From Brooklawnia propionicigenes (GTDB taxonomy: Bacteria; Actinomycetota; Actinomycetes; Propionibacteriales; Propionibacteriaceae), in NCBI RefSeq assembly GCF_030297015.1, contig NZ_AP028056.1, positions 3,147,970-3,211,969 of the forward strand: a stretch of 64,000 nt of DNA, given 5' to 3'. Both the position numbers and the translations under genes were made by a program. How positions within the stretch are numbered: the stretch's first letter is position 1; every line of letters starts with the position of its first letter. The notes beneath the pieces were generated by a model, which was not told where the DNA came from, made no database searches, and saw nothing but the letters and a program-made list of their open reading frames with translations. This document shows, piece after piece, positions 1-9,734 of the stretch.

Positions 1-123
1 CACCACGGGCCTCGCGACGACCTGCGCACCGCAGGTTCAGCTCATGGCGTATTCAGACGAAGCTCGCAGTCATCGTGCTGCGGCACTGGCGGCGCCGCGA
101 GACCACGTCCTGCCCGCGCGGGC

Positions 124-129
124 TAGACT
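124..129 (+). promoter_or_regulatory. Possible -10 element of aspS
   Basis: TAGACT fits the actinobacterial TAnnnT -10 pattern about 50 nt upstream of the aspS GTG, which would give a leader of roughly 40 nt containing the GAGAGGA ribosome binding site. No convincing -35 is visible. The remaining bases of 1-178 hold no gene I can support. Confidence 0.35.
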
Positions 130-178
130 GTGCGGGTTCGGTTACCGTCCATACGGGCCACGCGAGAGGAAAATACTT

Positions 179-2011
179 GTGATCCGCACCCACGAGGCAG
201 GCACGCTGCTCCGATCCACCATCGGCACCACGGTCAAGCTGGCCGGATGGGTGGACGCCCGCCGCGATCACGGTGGTGTGGTGTTCATCGACCTGCGGGA
301 TGCCTCCGGGATCGTGCAATGTGTGATCCGCGAGGAACTAGTCGATCAACTTGGTGCCCACAAGCTGCGCAACGAGTTCTGCATCGCTGTCACCGGTGTG
401 GTCGAGGCCCGGTCGGAGGACACGGTCAATCCGGCCATGGTGACCGGTGAGGTCGAGGTCGTGGTCAGCGGACTCGAGGTACTCAACCCCTCCGCGCCGC
501 TGCCCTTCCCGATCGATGAGCGCGTCAATGTCGGCGAGGATGCCCGGCTCAAGTACCGCTACCTGGATCTGCGTCGTCCGCGCCAGGCCGAAGCCATCCG
601 GCTGCGTTCGTCGGTTACCCACACCATCCGGCAGGCGCTCGACTCGCTGGGCTTCGTCGACATCGAAACCCCCACATTGACCCGGTCCACTCCCGAGGGC
701 GCCCGTGACTTCCTGGTGCCCGCCCGGCTGCGGCCGGGCTCGTGGTACGCGCTGCCGCAAAGCCCCCAGCTGTTCAAGCAGCTGCTGATGGTCGCCGGCA
801 TGGAGCGCTACTACCAGATCGCCCGCTGCTACCGCGACGAGGACTTCCGGGCCGACCGGCAGCCCGAGTTCACTCAGCTGGACGTCGAGATGAGCTTCGT
901 CGATCAAGACGATGTCATCGCCGTCTCCGAGGAAGTGATGGCACAGGTCTGGAAGCTCATCGACGTGGAGCTGCCTCGTCCGATGCGTCGGCTCACCTGG
1001 CATGAGGCGATGAACGACTACGGCTCCGACAAGCCCGATCTGCGTTTCGACCTGAAGATCCACGAGGTCACCGCACTGTTCGCCGGCACCTCGTTCCGGG
1101 TTTTCCAGGCGCCCTACGTAGGGTGCGTCGTGATGCCCGGCGGCGGGTCGCTGCCGCGTCGCCAGTTCGACGCCTGGCAGGAATGGGCCAAGCAGCGCGG
1201 CGCCCGCGGGCTGGCCTACATCACGATCAACGAGTCCGGCGAGCTCGCCGGGCCGGTCGCCAAGAACCTCTCGGACGAAGAAAAGGCAGCACTGGTGCCC
1301 GCCGCCGGCGCCAAGCCCGGCGATGCGATCTTCTTCGCCGCCGGGGAGCGGGAGAGCTCTCAGGAGCTGCTCGGGGCGGCTCGGGTCGAGATCGGCCACC
1401 GCTGCGATCTGATCGATCCCGAGGCGTGGGCATTCTGCTGGGTGGTCGATGCGCCGCTGTTCAAGTCGGCAGCCCAGGCCACCGCCGAAGGTGATGTCGC
1501 GGTCGGCCACGGACGCTGGACCGCGGTGCATCACGCCTTCACCTCGCCCAAGCCCGAGTCGATGGATACGTTCGACACCGACCCCGGATCAGCCTTGTCG
1601 TACGGTTACGACTTCGTCTGCAACGGCGTTGAGGTCGGCGGAGGTTCGATCCGTATTCACCGCCGTGACATTCAGGAGCGCGTCTTCCAGGTGATGGGTC
1701 TCAGCGCCGAAGAGGCGCAGGAGAAGTTCGGTTTCCTGCTGGACGCCTTCCAGTACGGCGCCCCGCCGCACGGTGGTGTCGCCTACGGCCTGGACCGCCT
1801 GGTCATGCTGCTGGGCGGTTTCGAGTCCATCCGTGAGGTCATCGCCTTCCCGAAGTCGGGCGGCGGCTACGACCCGCTGACCGAAGCTCCCGCCCCGATC
1901 ACCGCGCAACAGCGCAGGGAGGCCGGCGTCGACTTCAAGCCGAAGGCCGACAAGGCCGGCGCGAGCGACAAGTCCGACAAGTCCGGTGCAGCGGCGCAGA
2001 CCAGCGCCTAG
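179..2011 (+). CDS. aspS: Aspartate-tRNA ligase
   Basis: Class II aminoacyl-tRNA synthetase that charges tRNA with aspartate in the cytoplasm; about 610 residues, normal for the bacterial-type enzyme. The N-terminal OB fold ([19 protein letters not shown] stretch near residues 20-40) is followed by the catalytic core with motif 2 (FRADRQPEF, residues 223-231), the bacterial GAD insertion, and motif 3 (AYGLDR, residues 535-540). The GTG at 179 is chosen because GAGAGGA lies 8 nt upstream and the protein then begins at the usual N-terminus; an ATG at 44 in the same frame would add 45 residues of unrelated sequence. The C-terminal 30 residues are a Lys/Ala/Ser-rich low-complexity tail. Whether the enzyme also charges tRNA-Asn cannot be told, since gatCAB is not in the window. 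Confidence 0.97.
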   Translation: MIRTHEAGTLLRSTIGTTVKLAGWVDARRDHGGVVFIDLRDASGIVQCVIREELVDQLGAHKLRNEFCIAVTGVVEARSEDTVNPAMVTGEVEVVVSGLEVLNPSAPLPFPIDERVNVGEDARLKYRYLDLRRPRQAEAIRLRSSVTHTIRQALDSLGFVDIETPTLTRSTPEGARDFLVPARLRPGSWYALPQSPQLFKQLLMVAGMERYYQIARCYRDEDFRADRQPEFTQLDVEMSFVDQDDVIAVSEEVMAQVWKLIDVELPRPMRRLTWHEAMNDYGSDKPDLRFDLKIHEVTALFAGTSFRVFQAPYVGCVVMPGGGSLPRRQFDAWQEWAKQRGARGLAYITINESGELAGPVAKNLSDEEKAALVPAAGAKPGDAIFFAAGERESSQELLGAARVEIGHRCDLIDPEAWAFCWVVDAPLFKSAAQATAEGDVAVGHGRWTAVHHAFTSPKPESMDTFDTDPGSALSYGYDFVCNGVEVGGGSIRIHRRDIQERVFQVMGLSAEEAQEKFGFLLDAFQYGAPPHGGVAYGLDRLVMLLGGFESIREVIAFPKSGGGYDPLTEAPAPITAQQRREAGVDFKPKADKAGASDKSDKSGAAAQTSA

Positions 2012-2091
2012 CCACCAGCCGCCAAGACCGGGCCGGCAGCGGCCCGCGGTGATGAGGTGCGTGCTGTTCATCGACGCGTAACAGAAGTTGG

Positions 2092-2097
2092 TAGGTT
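2092..2097 (+). promoter_or_regulatory. -10 element, leaderless start of phosphatase gene
   Basis: TAGGTT ends 7 nt before the ATG at 2105 and no ribosome binding site separates them, the arrangement expected for a leaderless transcript. Confidence 0.5.
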
Positions 2098-2104
2098 CGA
2101 CCAT

Positions 2105-2884
2105 ATGGCGTATCAACCGAACTGGGTCGATCTCGACGGCCTGGTCAACATCCGGGACTTCGGTGGCATGACCACCACTGGCGGACGCACGCTGCGCGAA
2201 GGCGTGCTGCTGCGCTCGGACAACCTGGATGACCTGCCCCAGACCTCGATCGAGTGGCTGCTCGACGACCTGATGCTCAGCGATGTGATCGATCTGCGCA
2301 CCAACAGCGAACGCGCCCGGGCGCAAGGATTCCCCTTCGACGGGCGCGTCCGGGTGCACAAGCTGAGTCTGTACCCCGAGGACGACCCCAATGATCCGAT
2401 GCCCGCCTGGTTCGGTGAGTTTTCGGTGCTCGAGGACGGCGACCCGCCGGACACCGTGCATGTCGTCGCCGGGCATTACCTCGGCTATTTCCGGTCACGG
2501 CCCGACAGCATCATCGGTGCATTGCGGGCGGTCGCCGGCTCACCGGGAGCAGCCATCATCAATTGCGCGGCCGGCAAGGATCGCACCGGCACCGTCAGCG
2601 CGGTGCTGCTCGCGGCACTGGGCGTGCCCGAAGACCAGATCCTCGCGGACTATGCCGCCAGCACCGAGCGGATCGTCGCCATCCTCACCAAGCTCGGCTT
2701 CATGGCCGGCGCCGGATCGGGCGAACACGACGCCGATGTCCAGTCCCAATCGACCCCGCCCGAACTGATGGAACTGGTGCTCAGGCGGGTCGCCCGCGAC
2801 TTCGGCTCGGTCGCCGGATGGCTGGAGCTCAACGGCTGGACGGCGGACGACCAGGCCGGCCTCGAAGCGAAGCTGCTCGGCTGA
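2105..2884 (+). CDS. Tyrosine/serine protein phosphatase (PTP-fold family)
   Basis: A 259-residue cytosolic phosphatase of the PtpB/Y_phosphatase3 type. The N-terminus has the family stretch VNIRDFGG near residue 15. The P-loop is NCAAGKDRTG, with nucleophile Cys154 and phosphate-binding Arg160 (CX5R). The residue before the cysteine is Asn, whereas the commonest form is His-Cys. The ATG at 2105 is preferred over an upstream ATG at 2057 because TAGGTT lies 7 nt before it and homology begins there. It sits alone between aspS and rarA. Substrate unknown; family members dephosphorylate proteins or phosphoinositides. Confidence 0.85.
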   Translation: MAYQPNWVDLDGLVNIRDFGGMTTTGGRTLREGVLLRSDNLDDLPQTSIEWLLDDLMLSDVIDLRTNSERARAQGFPFDGRVRVHKLSLYPEDDPNDPMPAWFGEFSVLEDGDPPDTVHVVAGHYLGYFRSRPDSIIGALRAVAGSPGAAIINCAAGKDRTGTVSAVLLAALGVPEDQILADYAASTERIVAILTKLGFMAGAGSGEHDADVQSQSTPPELMELVLRRVARDFGSVAGWLELNGWTADDQAGLEAKLLG

Positions 2885-2923
2885 GACTCTCGGCTGAGAG
2901 ATCGGCCCGTCGGTGCCATGGGG

Positions 2924-2929
2924 TAGCCT
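2924..2929 (+). promoter_or_regulatory. -10 element, leaderless start of rarA
   Basis: TAGCCT lies 7 nt before the GTG at 2937; no ribosome binding site is present. Confidence 0.55.
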
Positions 2930-2936
2930 CACTCGG

Positions 2937-4295
2937 GTGAGCGAGGACCTGTTCGGCAACATCAGCCCGGTCGCGGAACCCACCTCCGGCGGGTCGCTGG
3001 CCGACGCCGATCACGCGAACCTGCCGCTGGCGGTGCGGATGCGTCCGCGCAGCATCGACGAGATCGTCGGCCAGCAGCATCTGCTGGCCGCGGGCTCGCC
3101 GCTGCGTCGCCTCGCCGAGGGCACCGGTGCCATGTCGGTCTTCTTGTGGGGGCCACCTGGGGTCGGCAAGACCACCATCGCCGCGGTGGTCTCCCACCAG
3201 ACCGGACGACGCTTCGTCGAGATCTCGGCGGTGACCTCGGGGGTCAAAGAGGTGCGCGCCCACCTGGAGGCTGCCAAACGCGAACTGGCCCGGGGTGTGT
3301 CGACCGTGCTGTTCGTCGACGAGGTGCACCGCTTCAACAAGGCCCAGCAGGACGTCTTGTTGCCGGCGGTGGAAAACCGGCTGGTCACGCTCATCGCCGC
3401 CACCACCGAGAACCCCAGCTTCAGTGTGATCTCGCCGCTGCTCTCGCGTTCGCTGGTGCTGACCTTGCGTCCACTCACCGACGACGACCTGAACACCCTG
3501 GTCGACCGGGCGCTGGCCGACCCGCGAGGCCTGCGCGAGCGGTACCAACTCGACACGCCCGCCCGTCAGGCGATGCTGTCGATGGCAGGCGGCGACGCGC
3601 GGCGCGTACTCACCTACCTGGAGGAGGCCGCCCGCAGCGCCGACGCCAAGGGCACCACCGTGATCGACCTGGAAACCGTCGAGCAGTCCGTCGACCGGGC
3701 AGCGGTCCGCTACGACGCCGACGGTGATCAGCACTACGACGTGACAAGTGCTTTCATCAAGTCGGTGCGGGGTTCCGATGTGGACGCCGCGCTGCACTGG
3801 CTCGCCCGGATGATCGAGGCGGGTGAGGATCCCCGGTTCATCGCCCGGCGCCTGGTCATCCTGGCCAGCGAGGATATCGGGATGGCCGCGCCGGCGGTGC
3901 TGCAGACCTGCGTCGCTGCCGCCCAGGCCGTCCAATTGATCGGCATGCCGGAGGCCCGGCTCAACCTGGCTCAGGCCACCATCGCGGCGGCGACCGCTCC
4001 GAAGTCGAATGCGGTGATCAAGGCCATCGATGCGGCGATCGCCGATGTGCGAGCCGGCCGGATCGGAGATGTGCCACCGCATCTGCGTGACGCGCACTAC
4101 TCGTCCGCCGGCGAATACGGCCACGGAGTCGGATACCGGTACGCGCACGACTATCCGCACGGAGTTGCAGCCCAGCAGTACCTCCCCGACGAACTGGTCG
4201 GCACCCGCTACTACGAACCCACTCAGCACGGCAATGAGGCGCAGATCGCCGAGCGGCTCGTCCTCATTCGGGGGCTACTGGCCCCGGAGGCGTAG
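2937..4295 (+). CDS. rarA: Replication-associated recombination protein A (AAA+ ATPase)
   Basis: RarA/MgsA is a clamp-loader-like AAA+ ATPase that acts at stalled replication forks. The 452-residue protein carries Walker A GPPGVGKT (residues 72-79) and Walker B with VDE at 127-129, then a sensor region LLSRSLVL and the C-terminal tetramerisation domain containing the family stretch DIGMAAPAV. The GTG at 2937 is chosen because a -10 element lies 7 nt upstream; an ATG at 2913 would place the -10 inside the gene. Its 3' end overlaps the convergent YihY gene by 21 bp. The aspS/rarA/alaS neighbourhood is the usual actinobacterial context. Confidence 0.95.
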   Translation: MSEDLFGNISPVAEPTSGGSLADADHANLPLAVRMRPRSIDEIVGQQHLLAAGSPLRRLAEGTGAMSVFLWGPPGVGKTTIAAVVSHQTGRRFVEISAVTSGVKEVRAHLEAAKRELARGVSTVLFVDEVHRFNKAQQDVLLPAVENRLVTLIAATTENPSFSVISPLLSRSLVLTLRPLTDDDLNTLVDRALADPRGLRERYQLDTPARQAMLSMAGGDARRVLTYLEEAARSADAKGTTVIDLETVEQSVDRAAVRYDADGDQHYDVTSAFIKSVRGSDVDAALHWLARMIEAGEDPRFIARRLVILASEDIGMAAPAVLQTCVAAAQAVQLIGMPEARLNLAQATIAAATAPKSNAVIKAIDAAIADVRAGRIGDVPPHLRDAHYSSAGEYGHGVGYRYAHDYPHGVAAQQYLPDELVGTRYYEPTQHGNEAQIAERLVLIRGLLAPEA

Positions 4296-5303
4296 TTCGT
4301 TGCCCTTGGCGGCGAGCTTGTTGTCCCTGCCGATCTTCTTGTCGATGCCCTTCGCGCTCTTGGGCGGCAGCACCGGGGCGCGCTCGGCGGGCAGGCCCTG
4401 CAGCAGTTGCCGGGTGCGCAATACCTCGAGATCCAGATGGGCTCCTGCCACCAGCGCCAGATTTGTCAGCCAGATGAGCCACAAGGCGATGATGGCACCG
4501 GCCAACGCGCCGTAGGTGGCGTCGTAGCTGCCGAAGTTCGCCGCATAGAAGCGGAATCCCACCACCGCGATTATTCCGGCGAGCGCTGCGACGATCGAGC
4601 CGTAACTGAGCGGGCGGAAGCGCGGAAACCGCACATTCGGGCAGAAGTAGTAGAGCACGTCGATGAGAACCATGACCAAGGCGATGGTGATCGGCCAGCG
4701 CAGCCGGTCCCACAGGTGCACCACGCCACTCAGCGCGGCGAATTGACCGGCAATCCAGCCGGCCACGTCACCGCTGACCACCAGCGCGAGCAGCAGCGTC
4801 GACATGCAGATCAGCAGGATGATCGTCAGCGCGAACTGCTGGGCCTTCAGCCTGACGGGGTTGCGTCCTTCGAGTACCCGGTACGCCCGGTTCATGACCC
4901 GGGTGAACGCGGCGACGTACCCGCTGGCCGCCCAAGCGGCGGCGAGAATACCGATCGCCAGGCCCAGACCGGCTCCGGCACTGGAGAAGAAGCTCTCGAT
5001 GAGGCCCACGAGTGTGTCGGTGAGAAACTCGTCCGAGGAGGCTTGGCTGATCAGTCCGGTCAGCTTGGGAACCAGCACGTCGCCGATCCCGCTGAGTTTC
5101 ATCAACGACACGATGCACAGCAGCGCCGGGAAGATGGTCAGCACCGTGTAGTAGGTGAGGGCGGCGGCCATGTCGGTGCCCTGGTTGCGCAAGAAACGCT
5201 GGATCGTCGCGGTGATGGTGTACAGCCAGCTCTTGAGGTCCATCCGAACCCGCTCGGGTTTCGCGGCAGGAGGTTCGTCGGGTTCAGGGGCATGCGAGGT
5301 CAT
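4275..5303 (-). CDS. YihY/BrkB-family inner membrane protein
   Basis: A 342-residue polytopic membrane protein of the YihY/BrkB family. The conserved family region is visible ([19 protein letters not shown] near residues 44-62), followed by about six hydrophobic segments up to residue 300. The C-terminal tail is basic ([20 protein letters not shown]) and probably cytoplasmic. The function of the family is not settled; early claims of RNase BN activity were withdrawn for E. coli YihY. It is a single gene, convergent with rarA and divergent from alaS, with a -10 element TAGATT 6 nt before its ATG. Confidence 0.9.
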   Translation of the reverse strand: MTSHAPEPDEPPAAKPERVRMDLKSWLYTITATIQRFLRNQGTDMAAALTYYTVLTIFPALLCIVSLMKLSGIGDVLVPKLTGLISQASSDEFLTDTLVGLIESFFSSAGAGLGLAIGILAAAWAASGYVAAFTRVMNRAYRVLEGRNPVRLKAQQFALTIILLICMSTLLLALVVSGDVAGWIAGQFAALSGVVHLWDRLRWPITIALVMVLIDVLYYFCPNVRFPRFRPLSYGSIVAALAGIIAVVGFRFYAANFGSYDATYGALAGAIIALWLIWLTNLALVAGAHLDLEVLRTRQLLQGLPAERAPVLPPKSAKGIDKKIGRDNKLAAKGNELRLRGQ

Positions 5304-5309
5304 GGTCTG

Positions 5310-5315
5310 AATCTA
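5310..5315 (-). promoter_or_regulatory. -10 element, leaderless start of yihY-type gene
   Basis: On the minus strand TAGATT is followed by CAGACC and then the ATG at 5303, a 6-nt spacing with no ribosome binding site. Confidence 0.55.
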
Positions 5316-5340
5316 CGCGGACCGGCAGCGCGCGCTAGGC

Positions 5341-5346
5341 TTGACA
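5341..5346 (+). promoter_or_regulatory. Possible -35 element of alaS
   Basis: A perfect TTGACA lies 50 nt before alaS. The best -10 candidates downstream (CAGTCA, CAGTGT near 5364-5373) are weak, so the promoter is plausible but not firm. Confidence 0.3.
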
Positions 5347-5395
5347 ATCGGTCTGGCTGAGCCCAGTCAGTGTCGAATGTGAGTGAGGTCAAAGG

Positions 5396-8080
5396 ATGAA
5401 GGCAGCAGAGATCGGACGCCGGTACGTGGATTTCTTCGCCGCGCGCGATCACACCATCGTGCCCAGCGCATCGCTGCTGTACAACGACCCCACCTTGTTG
5501 TTCGTGAACGCAGGGATGGTGCCGTTCAAGCCCTACTTCATCGGCGCCGAGCCATCGCCGTACAAGCGCGCCGTCAGCCTGCAGAAGTGCGTGCGCACCC
5601 TCGACATCGAGGATGTCGGCAAGACCACCCGGCACGGCACCTTCTTCCAGATGCTGGGCAACTTCAGCTTCGGCGACTACTTCAAGCGGGAGGCCATCGA
5701 GTGGGCCTGGGAGCTGGTCACCGGCCCGATCGACGAGGGCTGCTTCGGCTTCGATCCGAACAAGGTCTGGGTGACCGTGCTCGGTCCGGGCCTGCATCCC
5801 GAGTACCCCGAGGGCGATATCGAGGCGATGACCTACTGGAAGTCGGTCGGCGTCCCCGCGGAGCGCATCCAGTCCCGCGGCCTGAAGGACAACTACTGGA
5901 ATATGGGCATCCCCGGCCCCGGCGGCCCGTGCTCGGAGATCTATATCGATCGTGGCCCCGAATACGGCCCCGAGGGCGGCCCGGACGCCGATGAGGACCG
6001 CTACCTCGAGATCTGGAATCTGGTCTTCCAGCAGGAGGATCTGTCCGTGGTGCGCGCCAAGGACGATTTCGACATTGCCGGCCCGCTGCCGTCCAAGAAC
6101 ATCGACACCGGCGCAGGCCTGGAGCGGATCGCGCTGTTGCTGCAGGGTGTCGACAACATGTACGAGACCGATGAGGTCTTCCCGGTCATCGCGCGGGCGT
6201 CCGAGTTGTCGGGCAAGAAGTACGGTGTCGATCACACCAATGATGTGAGGTTGCGGGTCATCGGCGACCATGTGCGCAGCTCCCTGATGCTGATGACCGA
6301 CGGGGTGGCTCCCGGCAACGAGGCGCGCGGCTATGTGCTGCGCCGCCTGATGCGCCGTTCGATCCGCTCGATGCGGCTGCTCGGTTATGCCGGCCCCTCG
6401 ATCGTCGATCTGCTCGGGGTCAGCCGCGCCGTGATGCACGTCTCCTACCCCGATATCGATGACCAGTGGGAGCGGATCCGCGAGATCGCCGATGCCGAGG
6501 AGCAGTCGTTCAGCCACACCCTCACCTCGGGTACCGCCCTGTTCGATATGGCGGCCCAGCAGGTGCGCTCGTCCGGTGGTCACGTGCTCGCCGGTGACAA
6601 GGCATTCCAATTGCACGACACCTACGGGTTCCCGATCGATCTGACCTTGGAGATGGCTGCCGAGCAGGGGCTGAGCGTCGATCAGGACGCCTTCCGCACC
6701 TTGATGAACGAACAGCGTCAGCGCGCCAAGGCCGACGCCCGCGCCAAGAAGGGCGGGGTGACCCAGACCGAGGCGTACCAGGTGCTGCGCGCCGAGGGTG
6801 AGACTCCTTTCCTCGGCTACACCGAACTGGGTGCCGAGACCAAGGTGCGCGGGCTCATCGCCGACGGCGAGTCGGTGACCTCGGCGCCGGCCGGCAGCAT
6901 CGTGGAGGTCGTGCTCGCCGAGACCCCCTTCTACGCGGAGTCGGGCGGCCAGGACTCCGATACCGGCATTCTGCGCACCCCTGCGGGCGACCTGAAGGTG
7001 CTCGACGTGCAGCGTCCGGTGCCCGGTCTGATCGTCCACAAGGTCGAGGTGCCCAACGAACTGGTGGTCGGCGACGCGGTCACCGCGCTGGTGGATGGGT
7101 TCAACCGCCGCGGCGCCTGTCAGGCGCATTCGGCCACCCATGTGCTGCACGCTGCGCTGCGCGAACTCGTCGGTTCCGGCGCCACCCAGGCGGGCTCCTA
7201 CAACAGGCCCGGTTATCTGCGCTTCGACTACTCGTCGGTCAAGGGGCTGAGCCCCGAACTGCGCGCCGAGATCGAGGAACGCTGCAATGTGGCGATCCGC
7301 GACGACCTGGAAGTGACTGCCACCCAGATGAAGCTCGAGGACGCCAAGGCGCTCGGCGCGATGGCGATGTTCGGCGAGAAGTACCCGCCGGTCGTCCGCA
7401 TGGTCGAGATGGGCGGGCCGTGGAGCCGTGAACTGTGCGGCGGTACCCATGTGCAGCACTCCAGCCAGATCGGCATGCTGACCATGCTCGGCGAACAGTC
7501 GGTCGGATCGGGTGCCCGCCGTGTCGAGGCGCTGGTGAGTACGGATGCGTTCGCTCACATGGCCGCCGAGCGGGCACTGGTCAATCAGCTCAGCGACACG
7601 CTGCGGGTCCAGCCCGAGCAACTGGGCGACCGGGTGCAGGCCATGGTGGCCGAGCTGAAGTCGGCGCAGAAGACCATCGCCGAGCTTCGGATGACCCAGC
7701 TGCAGGCGAAGGTCTCCGGCATCGTCGCCAATGCGACCGACATCGAAGGCGTCGCCTTCGACGCCCAGGTGCTCGACGGTGTGGACGCTGCGGACCTGCG
7801 CTCGCTGGCCGGGCAGGTGCGCGACCAGTTCGGCACCCGCGCCGCGGTGGTGGTGCTGCTGTCCAGGAGCCCCAAGCCTGCGGTGGTGGTCGCGGTCAAT
7901 GGCCGGGCCCGTGATCTGGGCATCAAGGCCGGCGAGATCGTCCGGCGTGCCGCGGCAGAACTCGGTGGCAAGGGCGGCGGCAAGGACGATATGGCCCAGG
8001 GCGGTGGCACCCAGCCCGAGGCCGCCCCGCAGGCAGTCGAGGCCGCCCGTCATCAGGTGGAGACCGTTCTTGGGCGCTGA
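5396..8080 (+). CDS. alaS: Alanine-tRNA ligase
   Basis: Charges tRNA-Ala and hydrolyses mischarged Ser/Gly-tRNA. At 894 residues it is full length: class II catalytic domain (residues 1 to about 250), tRNA-recognition region, editing domain and C-Ala oligomerisation domain. The editing-site zinc ligands are present as HSATH (578-582) and CGGTH (681-685). A Gly/Lys-rich stretch near the C-terminus (GGKGGGKDDMAQGGG) matches the usual glycine-rich C-Ala loop. The start ATG at 5396 is preceded by a short purine-rich stretch (GTGAGG, AAAGG). The stop overlaps the start of ruvX, so the two are probably translationally coupled. Confidence 0.98.
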   Translation: MKAAEIGRRYVDFFAARDHTIVPSASLLYNDPTLLFVNAGMVPFKPYFIGAEPSPYKRAVSLQKCVRTLDIEDVGKTTRHGTFFQMLGNFSFGDYFKREAIEWAWELVTGPIDEGCFGFDPNKVWVTVLGPGLHPEYPEGDIEAMTYWKSVGVPAERIQSRGLKDNYWNMGIPGPGGPCSEIYIDRGPEYGPEGGPDADEDRYLEIWNLVFQQEDLSVVRAKDDFDIAGPLPSKNIDTGAGLERIALLLQGVDNMYETDEVFPVIARASELSGKKYGVDHTNDVRLRVIGDHVRSSLMLMTDGVAPGNEARGYVLRRLMRRSIRSMRLLGYAGPSIVDLLGVSRAVMHVSYPDIDDQWERIREIADAEEQSFSHTLTSGTALFDMAAQQVRSSGGHVLAGDKAFQLHDTYGFPIDLTLEMAAEQGLSVDQDAFRTLMNEQRQRAKADARAKKGGVTQTEAYQVLRAEGETPFLGYTELGAETKVRGLIADGESVTSAPAGSIVEVVLAETPFYAESGGQDSDTGILRTPAGDLKVLDVQRPVPGLIVHKVEVPNELVVGDAVTALVDGFNRRGACQAHSATHVLHAALRELVGSGATQAGSYNRPGYLRFDYSSVKGLSPELRAEIEERCNVAIRDDLEVTATQMKLEDAKALGAMAMFGEKYPPVVRMVEMGGPWSRELCGGTHVQHSSQIGMLTMLGEQSVGSGARRVEALVSTDAFAHMAAERALVNQLSDTLRVQPEQLGDRVQAMVAELKSAQKTIAELRMTQLQAKVSGIVANATDIEGVAFDAQVLDGVDAADLRSLAGQVRDQFGTRAAVVVLLSRSPKPAVVVAVNGRARDLGIKAGEIVRRAAAELGGKGGGKDDMAQGGGTQPEAAPQAVEAARHQVETVLGR

Positions 8081-8537
8081 GTTCCGCCGCGGCGTCCGGC
8101 TCGCCGTCGACTGGGGAAAGGCCCGGGTCGGGGTTGCGGCCTGCGACCCCGACGGTCTGCTTGCCTATCCGGTGGAGACCGTGCCCACCGGTGGGGGCAC
8201 CGTGCAGCGGCTGGCGGAGATCTGCGCGGAGTACGAGCCGATCGAAGTGCTGCTCGGCTGGCCGGTCAATCTGGCCGGACGTGAGGGCCCGGCCGTCCAG
8301 CAGATGAGCGAGGTCGCCGACCGGCTGCATACCGGCTTGGCCCGGCCGCTGCGTGTTGTGGACGAGCGGCTGAGCACGGCGAGCGCGGCACGTAAGCTGG
8401 CAGCCAGTGGGAGGACCTCGCGCAGCCGGCGTGCCATCATCGACCAGGCCGCCGCCGTAGACATCCTCGAACAAGCACTCGAATACGAGAAACGCACTGG
8501 CCGGCCGGCCGGTCGTGAATGGCCCCAGGGAGGTTAG
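8070..8537 (+). CDS. ruvX: Putative pre-16S rRNA nuclease / Holliday junction resolvase-fold protein
   Basis: YqgF/RuvX family protein with an RNase H-like fold, implicated in maturation of the 5' end of 16S rRNA. The family motif VDWGKARVGVA is at residues 13-23 with catalytic Asp14; a second acidic site lies in VVDERLST. The start is taken as TTG at 8070: it is the only start codon upstream of the first motif in an open frame, it overlaps the alaS stop by 11 bp, and AGGTGGAG lies 8 nt upstream. This gives 155 residues, normal for the family. Next comes mltG after 8 bp, the common alaS-ruvX-mltG order. Confidence 0.92.
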   Translation: MGAEFRRGVRLAVDWGKARVGVAACDPDGLLAYPVETVPTGGGTVQRLAEICAEYEPIEVLLGWPVNLAGREGPAVQQMSEVADRLHTGLARPLRVVDERLSTASAARKLAASGRTSRSRRAIIDQAAAVDILEQALEYEKRTGRPAGREWPQGG

Positions 8538-8545
8538 TCGCAGCG

Positions 8546-9703
8546 ATGAGCCGATTCCTCGACGAAGACGACTATGACGACGGCTACGACGGCCAGGAGC
8601 CGGACCTCGAGCCACCGACGGTCAAGCGCCGGGGTTCCTGGTGGAAGAACCTGCTGGCCATCACCGTCTCGCTCGCGGTGCTCATCGGTGGCGGCTACTT
8701 CGTGTACACCAAGGTCATGGAGGGCTATCTCAACTTCACCCAGGCCGCCGATTATCCCGGACCGGGTGAGCAAGAGGTGGTCGTCACGATCCCCGAGAAC
8801 GCGACGTTGACCGAAATGGGCGATCTGCTGGTCTCTCAGGACGTGGTGGCCTCGCGCAAGGCCTTCCTCCGGGCTGCCGAGAACATCACCGGTTCGTCCG
8901 GCATCCAGCCCGGGAACTATCTGCTGAAGACGAAGATGTCGGCGGTCCAGGCCGTGACAGCGCTGATGGACCGTGCGAACATGATCAATACCCGGGTCAC
9001 CATCCCGGAGGGGCTGCGCAATACGCAGGTGGTCGCTCGGCTCGCTGAACAGAGCGGCATCGCGGCCGACGAGTTCAACGCCGTGCTGGCCAATCCGTCG
9101 CAACTGCAACTGCCCACCTGGGCCAACGGCGCAACGGAGGGCTTCTTGTTCCCGGAGACCTATGTCTTCGACACCGAGCCGACCGCAGTCCAGATCCTGT
9201 CGGACATGACCGCGCACTTCAATACGGTCGCCGACCAGATCGATTTCGTCGCCAAGGCCGAGGCACTCGGTGTTTCGCCCTACGATGCGGTCACCATCGC
9301 GTCCATCATCGAGCGGGAGACCCGCGACCCGGTCTACGGCCCCGACATTGCCCAGGTGATCTACAACCGGCTGGCGCAGGGCATGCCGCTGCAGATGGAC
9401 TCCACGGTGGGCTACGCGGTGAACTCCCAGGGTGGCACCGTCACGACCACCGATGAAGAACGCGCGAATCCTTCGCCGTACAACACCTATGTGCACCCCG
9501 GCCTGCCGCCGGGCGCCATCTCGAACCCGGGCAAGAACTCGTTGACGTCGGCGGTCAACCCGACTCACGGCGATTACATCTACTTCGTGACCGTCAATCC
9601 CGACACCGGCGAGACGAAGTTCTCCTCGGATGCCGCAGGGCACGATGCGAATGTGGCCGAGTTCCAGGTCTGGTGCCGGGCCAATGCCGATCGCTGCGGG
9701 TAA
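8546..9703 (+). CDS. mltG: Endolytic murein transglycosylase
   Basis: MltG/YceG cleaves nascent glycan strands in the cell wall and sets their length. The 385-residue protein has a short acidic cytoplasmic N-terminus (DEDDYDDGYD), one membrane segment at about residues 36-56, and an extracytoplasmic catalytic domain containing ASIIERE with the expected catalytic Glu256. The ATG at 8546 is preferred to the in-frame ATG at 8519 because CAGGGAGG lies just upstream and the protein then starts at its acidic tail. In many relatives aroE follows mltG; here aroC follows directly. Confidence 0.95.
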   Translation: MSRFLDEDDYDDGYDGQEPDLEPPTVKRRGSWWKNLLAITVSLAVLIGGGYFVYTKVMEGYLNFTQAADYPGPGEQEVVVTIPENATLTEMGDLLVSQDVVASRKAFLRAAENITGSSGIQPGNYLLKTKMSAVQAVTALMDRANMINTRVTIPEGLRNTQVVARLAEQSGIAADEFNAVLANPSQLQLPTWANGATEGFLFPETYVFDTEPTAVQILSDMTAHFNTVADQIDFVAKAEALGVSPYDAVTIASIIERETRDPVYGPDIAQVIYNRLAQGMPLQMDSTVGYAVNSQGGTVTTTDEERANPSPYNTYVHPGLPPGAISNPGKNSLTSAVNPTHGDYIYFVTVNPDTGETKFSSDAAGHDANVAEFQVWCRANADRCG

Positions 9704-9721
9704 GCCCTCCCGCTGATCTGG

Positions 9722-9727
9722 GATACT
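9722..9727 (+). promoter_or_regulatory. -10 element, leaderless start of aroC
   Basis: GATACT lies 7 nt before the aroC ATG at 9735, with no ribosome binding site between; this would start an aroC-aroK-aroB transcript. Confidence 0.5.
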
Positions 9728-9734
9728 TGAGCAC

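Noticed and set aside
59..178. End of an upstream gene at the left edge of the window
   Set aside because: No frame in the first 178 bases shows a recognisable C-terminus on either strand.
5300..8053. A 917-codon open frame on the minus strand opposite alaS
   Set aside because: Antisense shadow of alaS with the same low-complexity composition; it would also run across the alaS promoter.
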